DNA of 10,654 nucleotides from an uncultured Prevotellaceae bacterium (GTDB taxonomy: Bacteria > Bacteroidota > Bacteroidia > Bacteroidales > Bacteroidaceae), in assembly GCA_902477365.1 (NCBI GenBank), contig CABSGW010000070.1, forward strand, positions 1-10,654. Reading direction: 5' to 3'. Shown here piece by piece: positions 7,074-10,654 of the stretch (position 1 is its first letter; each line of letters opens with the position of its first letter). The notes beneath the pieces are model-generated. The model was not told the origin of the DNA, ran no database searches, and worked only from the letters and a program-made list of their open reading frames with translations. The translations under genes were made by a program, and so were the position numbers.

Positions 7074-7676
7074 ATGAAAAGATCTATTCTGGAATCCTTG
7101 AAGAGTCGTCGTTCCTATTATGCATTGGGAGATGACTGTAACTTGTCGCAAGAGCAAATTGAACAAATGGTCTATGATGCCGCCACCCATGTGCCTTCGG
7201 CCTACAATTCACAATCAACGCGATTGGTCTTGTTGTTTGGCGAATATCACCATCGTTTGTGGGAGATTGTAAAAGAGACGTTGAAAGCCATTATTTCGGA
7301 AGAAGCATATGCCCAAACCGAGAAAAAAATCAATCAGAGCTTTGCCGGAGGTTTTGGAACAGTCTTGTTCTATGAGGACCAAGATGTGGTAGCAGGCTTA
7401 CAGAAAAAGTTCCCGTCTTATGCAGCAAATTTCCCTACTTTTTCGGAACATACATCGGCCATGCACCAGTTGGCATTGTGGATGATGTTTGAAGACGAAG
7501 GAATGGGAGCGTCTTTGCAGCATTATAATCCCTTGATAGATGAGGCTGTGCGCGAGGAGTATGATTTGCCTCAGAACTGGAAATTGGTGGCACAGATGCC
7601 TTTTGGCAAACCGCTAGACACCCCGGGAGATAAAAGTTGTCTGCCTCTTGACGAGAAAGTGAAGGTCTATAAATAA
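7074..7676 (+). CDS. Nitroreductase family protein, Frm2/HBN1-like
   Basis: A 200-residue FMN-dependent oxidoreductase of the nitroreductase fold, closest in pattern to the small Frm2/HBN1 branch. These enzymes use NAD(P)H to reduce nitro compounds and quinones and have been tied to oxidative stress and lipid signalling; the true substrate here is unknown. Visible features: SLKSRRSYYALG (8-19) with the FMN-phosphate-binding Ser/Arg segment, THVPSAYNSQSTRLVLLFG (38-56), which is the hallmark PSxxNSQS motif of this branch, a long central helix region (57-90), DEGMGASLQHYNPLID (141-156), and VAQMPFGKP (172-180) near the C-terminus. Length and order are complete. It is monocistronic, with its own promoter and a strong terminator, and diverges from the hydrolase gene across 193 bases. 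Confidence 0.88.
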   Translation: MKRSILESLKSRRSYYALGDDCNLSQEQIEQMVYDAATHVPSAYNSQSTRLVLLFGEYHHRLWEIVKETLKAIISEEAYAQTEKKINQSFAGGFGTVLFYEDQDVVAGLQKKFPSYAANFPTFSEHTSAMHQLALWMMFEDEGMGASLQHYNPLIDEAVREEYDLPQNWKLVAQMPFGKPLDTPGDKSCLPLDEKVKVYK

Positions 7677-7762
7677 CGAGAAGGCGTTCTTTTTAGAACG
7701 TACTGGGCATCTGTTTTGTAGTAGAAGCGCTTTGTGTTTTGTTTGGCTTACCACTATAAAAC

Positions 7763-7801
7763 AAGGGTGGTTGCAACCAATCGTGTTGTAACCACCTTTT
7801 T
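7763..7801 (+). terminator. Rho-independent terminator of the nitroreductase gene
   Basis: GGTGGTTGCAAC (7766-7777) pairs with GTTGTAACCACC (7785-7796): 12 base pairs with one G-U and a 7-base loop. Five Ts follow (7797-7801) and AAG precedes the stem. It lies about 90 bases past the stop codon. Confidence 0.85.
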
Positions 7802-7870
7802 GGTTGGTTTGTGCGGACTAATTTAGCTGTTTGGGGCGGTAGGGCGTGATGCGGTTAAGGAATGGAAATA

Positions 7871-7910
7871 AATAAGATGCAGCATTAGCGAACTAATGCT
7901 GCATCTTATT
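7871..7910 (-). terminator. Hairpin terminator of ssrA with TTCG loop
   Basis: Bases 7871-7888 and 7893-7910 are exact reverse complements, an 18-bp stem closing a 4-base loop that reads TTCG on the minus strand. It lies 38 bases beyond the tmRNA 3' end. On the minus strand the stem ends in TT followed by TATTT, an imperfect U tract. No T tract follows on the plus strand, so it is assigned to ssrA, though it could also back up the nitroreductase terminator. Confidence 0.75.
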
Positions 7911-7948
7911 CTGACACCATTGTGATGTGTGCTTGTCTGGTGCATGTG

Positions 7949-8343
7949 TGGAGTAGGAGGGGTTCGAACCCTCGTCCAAACAAGGAAACCATACGCTTTC
8001 TACATGCTTATCTCTGCCTTGAATTTTCGAACATAGGCAAGACCAGAGCCACCAACCTATGTCTTATCCTCTAAATTTTCATTGTATGCACGAGGCTGCA
8101 TCCAACTATTTCCGATTTAGCTGCACCACTGTATCAAAATGCTTCGGAACCACAGCTTTTGAGTGATGTCTCGTTCCCGCACCTAGTGCAGGAATAAAGG
8201 TAATCTACTATACTTCGATTACGCAGCGAGAGCGTAGTTATTTTCGCCAGATAAATTTTTGTTAGCCGGGATTATAGTGCCAACCAACCACGCACTGCAT
8301 GCTTACGTACCTTTTCTACTCGCTGTCAAATCCAGTCTACCCC
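7949..8343 (-). ncRNA. ssrA: Transfer-messenger RNA (tmRNA)
   Basis: The 395-base minus-strand RNA has both halves of the tRNA-Ala-like domain. The 5' end reads GGGGTAGACTGGATTTGAC (8343 downward). The 3' end has a T arm, GAGGG-TTCGAAC-CCCTC, then CTACTCC and discriminator A. The acceptor ends GGGGTAG/CTACTCC pair over 7 bp with G-U at the third pair, the alanyl-tRNA synthetase identity element. CCA is not encoded (the next bases are CAC), so it must be added enzymatically. The mRNA-like part encodes a tag ending in ALAA and a stop. The RNA, with SmpB, rescues ribosomes stalled on broken messages and marks the product for proteolysis. It is a one-piece tmRNA of normal length. Confidence 0.97.
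8219..8248 (-). other. ssrA: tmRNA tag reading frame, GENNYALAA
   Basis: On the minus strand, codons GGC GAA AAT AAC TAC GCT CTC GCT GCG TAA inside the tmRNA encode G-E-N-N-Y-A-L-A-A and stop. With the alanine carried by the tmRNA itself the added tag is A-GENNYALAA, a degradation signal ending in the usual ALAA. From memory, B. fragilis and B. thetaiotaomicron use GETNYALAA while Porphyromonas and Tannerella use GENNYALAA, so this is a weak taxonomic marker. Confidence 0.92.
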
Positions 8344-8360
8344 GAGTATTGAATACTTTG

Positions 8361-8368
8361 CAAAGATA
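8361..8368 (-). promoter_or_regulatory. -7 box for ssrA
   Basis: On the minus strand this reads TATCTTTG followed by CAAAG, 17 bases upstream of the mature tmRNA 5' end. Initiation near 8354 would leave a short leader for RNase P to remove. The -33 position is AT-rich but has no clear TTTG. Confidence 0.6.
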
Positions 8369-8474
8369 GCGATAAAAGTAGAAATTAAGGTTGTGCGAAA
8401 TATATTTAACACAAAATTGCGTGGTAGACGGTGTTTTACAGATTAATTACTTTCTTGTTTTCAAAGAATCTAGT

Positions 8475-8505
8475 GTTGTGCAGAAGAAAAAATGTTTTAT
8501 CTTTG
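8475..8505 (+). promoter_or_regulatory. Promoter of the polysaccharide locus
   Basis: GTTG at 8475-8478 (one mismatch to TTTG), a 19-base spacer, then TATCTTTG at 8498-8505. Transcription would start near 8512, about 25 bases before the ATG at 8537. I see no flanking inverted repeats of the kind used for invertible capsule promoters in Bacteroides, so phase variation is not indicated here. Confidence 0.6.
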
Positions 8506-8536
8506 CAATATTTTACGTGAAAAATAGTTCTTAACT

Positions 8537-9232
8537 ATGAGTACACGTGCGTTGGGATTGCGAAAGCAAGGAAAATTGGAAACGAGAATGAAAGTAGAAG
8601 AACGAGAACAATTGGCTCAGACATTCCAGGGCCACGATGCTATGAATGCTGTTCAGCGTTTTGTGAAGCGTGGTCTTGATGTGGTTGGTTCATTGTTGGG
8701 ATTGGTTCTGTTGTCTCCGCTTTTTATGTGGGTTGCGTATAAACTGAAGCGGCAAGGTGATGGGCCTATCATATTTAGTCAAGAACGAATCGGCTATAAA
8801 GGCAAGCCGTTTAATATATATAAGTTTCGTACCATGCATTTAGATGCTGAAAATGGTGGTCCGCGGTTGGCTATGCAAGGAGATGATCGGTTGACGCCGG
8901 TAGGACGCTTCTTGCGTGAGCATCACTTGGACGAATTGCCTCAATTGTGGAATGTGTTGAAGGGAGATATGTCGATGGTCGGACATCGTCCGGAAAGACG
9001 TTGCTTTATTGAACAGATCATGGAACATGACACGCGTTATGTTTATATGTATAAGATGCGTCCGGGATTAACCTCCGAGGCTACGCTTTATAACGGATAT
9101 ACAGACACGATGGAAAAGATGCTTGACAGGTTGCAGATGGATTTGGAGTATCTTGAAACACGGTCATTGCGTAAGGATATGAAAATAATCTGGTTAACTG
9201 CTTTTTCTATTGTAAACGGAACGAAATTTTGA
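8537..9232 (+). CDS. Undecaprenyl-phosphate sugar-1-phosphate transferase (monotopic)
   Basis: A 231-residue initiating transferase of the bacterial sugar transferase family (monotopic phosphoglycosyl transferases such as PglC and the catalytic domain of WcaJ). It moves a sugar phosphate from a UDP-sugar to undecaprenyl phosphate on the inner face of the membrane, starting a surface polysaccharide repeat unit. It lacks the four N-terminal membrane spans of WcaJ/WbaP. After a charged leader of about 40 residues come FVKRGLDVVGSLLG and a single hydrophobic segment (46-69) with a Ser60-Pro61 break, as in the re-entrant helix of PglC. Then: IIFSQERIGYKGKPFNIYKFRTM (78-100), acidic Asp103/Glu105 near the expected catalytic Asp-Glu, DDRLTPVGRFLREHHLDELPQLWNVLKGDMSMVG (116-149) and HRPER (150-154), where many homologues have PRPE. 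The ATG at 8537 suits the promoter; Met18 or Met36 are possible later starts. The export gene follows after 10 bases. Confidence 0.92.
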   Translation: MSTRALGLRKQGKLETRMKVEEREQLAQTFQGHDAMNAVQRFVKRGLDVVGSLLGLVLLSPLFMWVAYKLKRQGDGPIIFSQERIGYKGKPFNIYKFRTMHLDAENGGPRLAMQGDDRLTPVGRFLREHHLDELPQLWNVLKGDMSMVGHRPERRCFIEQIMEHDTRYVYMYKMRPGLTSEATLYNGYTDTMEKMLDRLQMDLEYLETRSLRKDMKIIWLTAFSIVNGTKF

Positions 9233-9242
9233 TGATAACCCT

Positions 9243-10654
9243 ATGAGTTTGAAAAAATATGTGTTGGCAATGCTGTTTGCCTTTTGTGCGTGTGGCGGGT
9301 CCGTATATGCACAGTCTTCGATGTCGGATGACCAGGTGATGCAATTTGTGATTAAAGAAAATAGCAACGGAACGTCACAACAAGAAATTGTAACCAAGTT
9401 GATGCAGCGAGGGGTTTCTATTGAACAGATCCGTCGCATCAAAGAGAAGTATGAAAAACAGCAAAATGGCGATGTCGTAGGTGCAAAGAATATTTCGGGG
9501 ATGTCGAAGCAAGACCGGCTGAGGCAGAACAATGGAGATAAGAAATCGACTGATAAGAAAAAAAATACGCCGGGGCAGAATCAGCGGCGGGATTTACGTG
9601 AAAAACAACTGTCGGAATACCAAAAGAAAAACCAGCACAGAGAAAATGAGTTGGAGTTTTTCGATGAAATAGATTTTATGATGCCAGACTCTTCTGCTTA
9701 CTGGTACGATAGAGAAGAGCGTCGATCCAAAAGTAAAATTTTCGGACACGATATTTTTAATAGGGAACAGTTAACCTTTGAACCCGTTATGAATATAGCA
9801 ACGCCTAAGGATTACCGTATTGGTCCGGGTGATGCGGTGTTTGTGGATGTATGGGGAGCTTCGCAAAAGAATTATAATGTGACGGTTTCTCCTGAAGGAA
9901 AAATAGACATAGAAGATTTTGGTCCGGTGGCAGTGAGCGGACTTACTGTGGCTGAGGCCAACGAACGTTTACGTTCTACCTTGGGACAGCGGTTTAGTAA
10001 CTCAAAGGTGCAGTTGACAGTGGGGCAGACACGAACTATCAGTGTGAATGTGATGGGAGAAGTAAATAGTCCGGGTACATTTACGCTGTCGGCTTTTGCC
10101 ACTGTGTTTCATGCTCTTTATATGGCTGGTGGCCCGAACGACATTGGTACATTACGCGATATCAAGGTGTACCGGAACAATCGTCTGGTGACGAGTGTCG
10201 ATGTGTATGATTACATATTGAACGGAAAATTGACGGGAAATATCCGTTTGGCCGATAATGATGTGATTGTTGTTGGGCCTTACGACTGTTTGGTAAATAT
10301 CGCCGGAAAGGTAAAGCGGCCGATGTATTACGAAATGAAAGGATCGGAAAGTGTCGCGACTTTATTGAACTATGCAGGTGGTTTTGCCGGTGATGCTTAC
10401 GAAAAAACTTTGCGTTTGATTCGTAAAGAGGGAACTGAATATGGTATCTATACCATTAATGAGTTTGAACGCGGTACTTTTAAAGTAATGGACGGTGATT
10501 CGCTGACGGTTGATTCCGTACTTACACGTTTCCATAACATGGTCGAGGTAAAAGGGGCTGTTTTTCGTCCGGGAATGTATCAGGTTGGTGGAAATGTGTC
10601 TACCGTGCGCCAGTTGGTCGAAAGTGCTGAGGGCCTGAAGGAAGATGCTTTTAC
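9243..10654 (+). CDS. Wza-like (OPX/SLBB) polysaccharide export protein, 5' part
   Basis: An open frame of 470 codons running off the window edge. It is an outer-membrane polysaccharide export protein of the Wza/OPX family, which forms the exit channel for capsule or exopolysaccharide. Residues 1-23 are a signal peptide (probable cleavage after VYA; cysteines at 15 and 17 make a lipoprotein less likely but possible). Residues 28-72 form a helical region (QEIVTKLMQRGVSIEQIRRI) that I associate with Bacteroidota OPX proteins. A low-complexity Lys/Gln/Asn linker (about 75-135) follows, then FGHDIFNREQLTFEP (167-181). The polysaccharide export domain starts at YRIGPGDAVFVDVWG (191-205) and runs to about 260. 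SLBB domains follow at about 265-345 and 349-425, and a third begins near 433. It is co-transcribed with the sugar transferase 10 bases upstream. Bacteroidota homologues run to roughly 800 residues, so about half is missing. Confidence 0.92.
   Translation, partial: MSLKKYVLAMLFAFCACGGSVYAQSSMSDDQVMQFVIKENSNGTSQQEIVTKLMQRGVSIEQIRRIKEKYEKQQNGDVVGAKNISGMSKQDRLRQNNGDKKSTDKKKNTPGQNQRRDLREKQLSEYQKKNQHRENELEFFDEIDFMMPDSSAYWYDREERRSKSKIFGHDIFNREQLTFEPVMNIATPKDYRIGPGDAVFVDVWGASQKNYNVTVSPEGKIDIEDFGPVAVSGLTVAEANERLRSTLGQRFSNSKVQLTVGQTRTISVNVMGEVNSPGTFTLSAFATVFHALYMAGGPNDIGTLRDIKVYRNNRLVTSVDVYDYILNGKLTGNIRLADNDVIVVGPYDCLVNIAGKVKRPMYYEMKGSESVATLLNYAGGFAGDAYEKTLRLIRKEGTEYGIYTINEFERGTFKVMDGDSLTVDSVLTRFHNMVEVKGAVFRPGMYQVGGNVSTVRQLVESAEGLKEDAF

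Noticed and set aside
7685..7700. Small hairpin CGTTCT/AGAACG just after the nitroreductase stop
   Set aside because: The stem is only 6 bp and no T tract follows; the structure at 7763-7801 is the convincing terminator.
7800..7990. Possible genomic-island attachment site at the ssrA 3' end
   Set aside because: I found no second copy of the tmRNA 3' end sequence and no integrase gene in the window.
1..10654. CRISPR arrays, insertion sequences, toxin-antitoxin or phage-defence modules
   Set aside because: No regularly spaced repeats, transposase motifs or defence-gene motifs were seen; all sizeable frames are accounted for by known families.

Overview
The window reads as chromosomal DNA from a member of the Bacteroidales (Bacteroidota). 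Five upstream regions carry the Bacteroidota -7 box TAnnTTTG. Ribosome binding sites are A-rich with no clear Shine-Dalgarno. Lysine/meso-DAP synthesis uses DapL with DapF. The tmRNA encodes the tag GENNYALAA, which I recall from Porphyromonas/Tannerella-type Bacteroidales rather than the GETNYALAA of Bacteroides fragilis and B. thetaiotaomicron. The genus cannot be fixed from this window; a Parabacteroides/Tannerella-like organism is a reasonable guess.

Layout. (1) Bases 1-4241, plus strand: a tight operon of the asnB 3' end, a long divergent PurF-like glutamine amidotransferase/phosphoribosyltransferase, dapF and dapL. It closes with a perfect 64-bp palindrome that overlaps the dapL stop codon and runs into a T tract. 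The genes link glutamine-nitrogen transfer to diaminopimelate supply. (2) 4307-4615: mostly non-coding, with two more inverted repeats, a well-formed promoter, and a short reading frame that looks like the stump of a gene. (3) 4616-6880, minus strand: a secreted GH95-like glycoside hydrolase standing alone, with no SusC/SusD genes in view. (4) 7074-7676, plus strand: a small Frm2/HBN1-type nitroreductase with a strong terminator. (5) 7871-8368, minus strand: ssrA (tmRNA) with its promoter and a TTCG-loop hairpin terminator. (6) 8475 to the end, plus strand: the start of a surface-polysaccharide locus, with a promoter, a monotopic sugar-phosphate transferase that primes undecaprenyl phosphate, and a Wza/OPX-type export protein cut by the window edge.

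Most of this is ordinary Bacteroidales core and accessory genome, and I do not see an undescribed multi-gene system. The points most worth checking are: the PurF-like protein, which has an insertion in its transferase half, has lost the Fe-S cysteines and carries a changed oxyanion-hole motif; the GH95-like enzyme, with Glu where the family base Asp is expected; the shortened DapL, lacking a Tyr-containing tripeptide next to a conserved motif; the perfect palindrome after dapL; and the promoter driving an apparently truncated gene.
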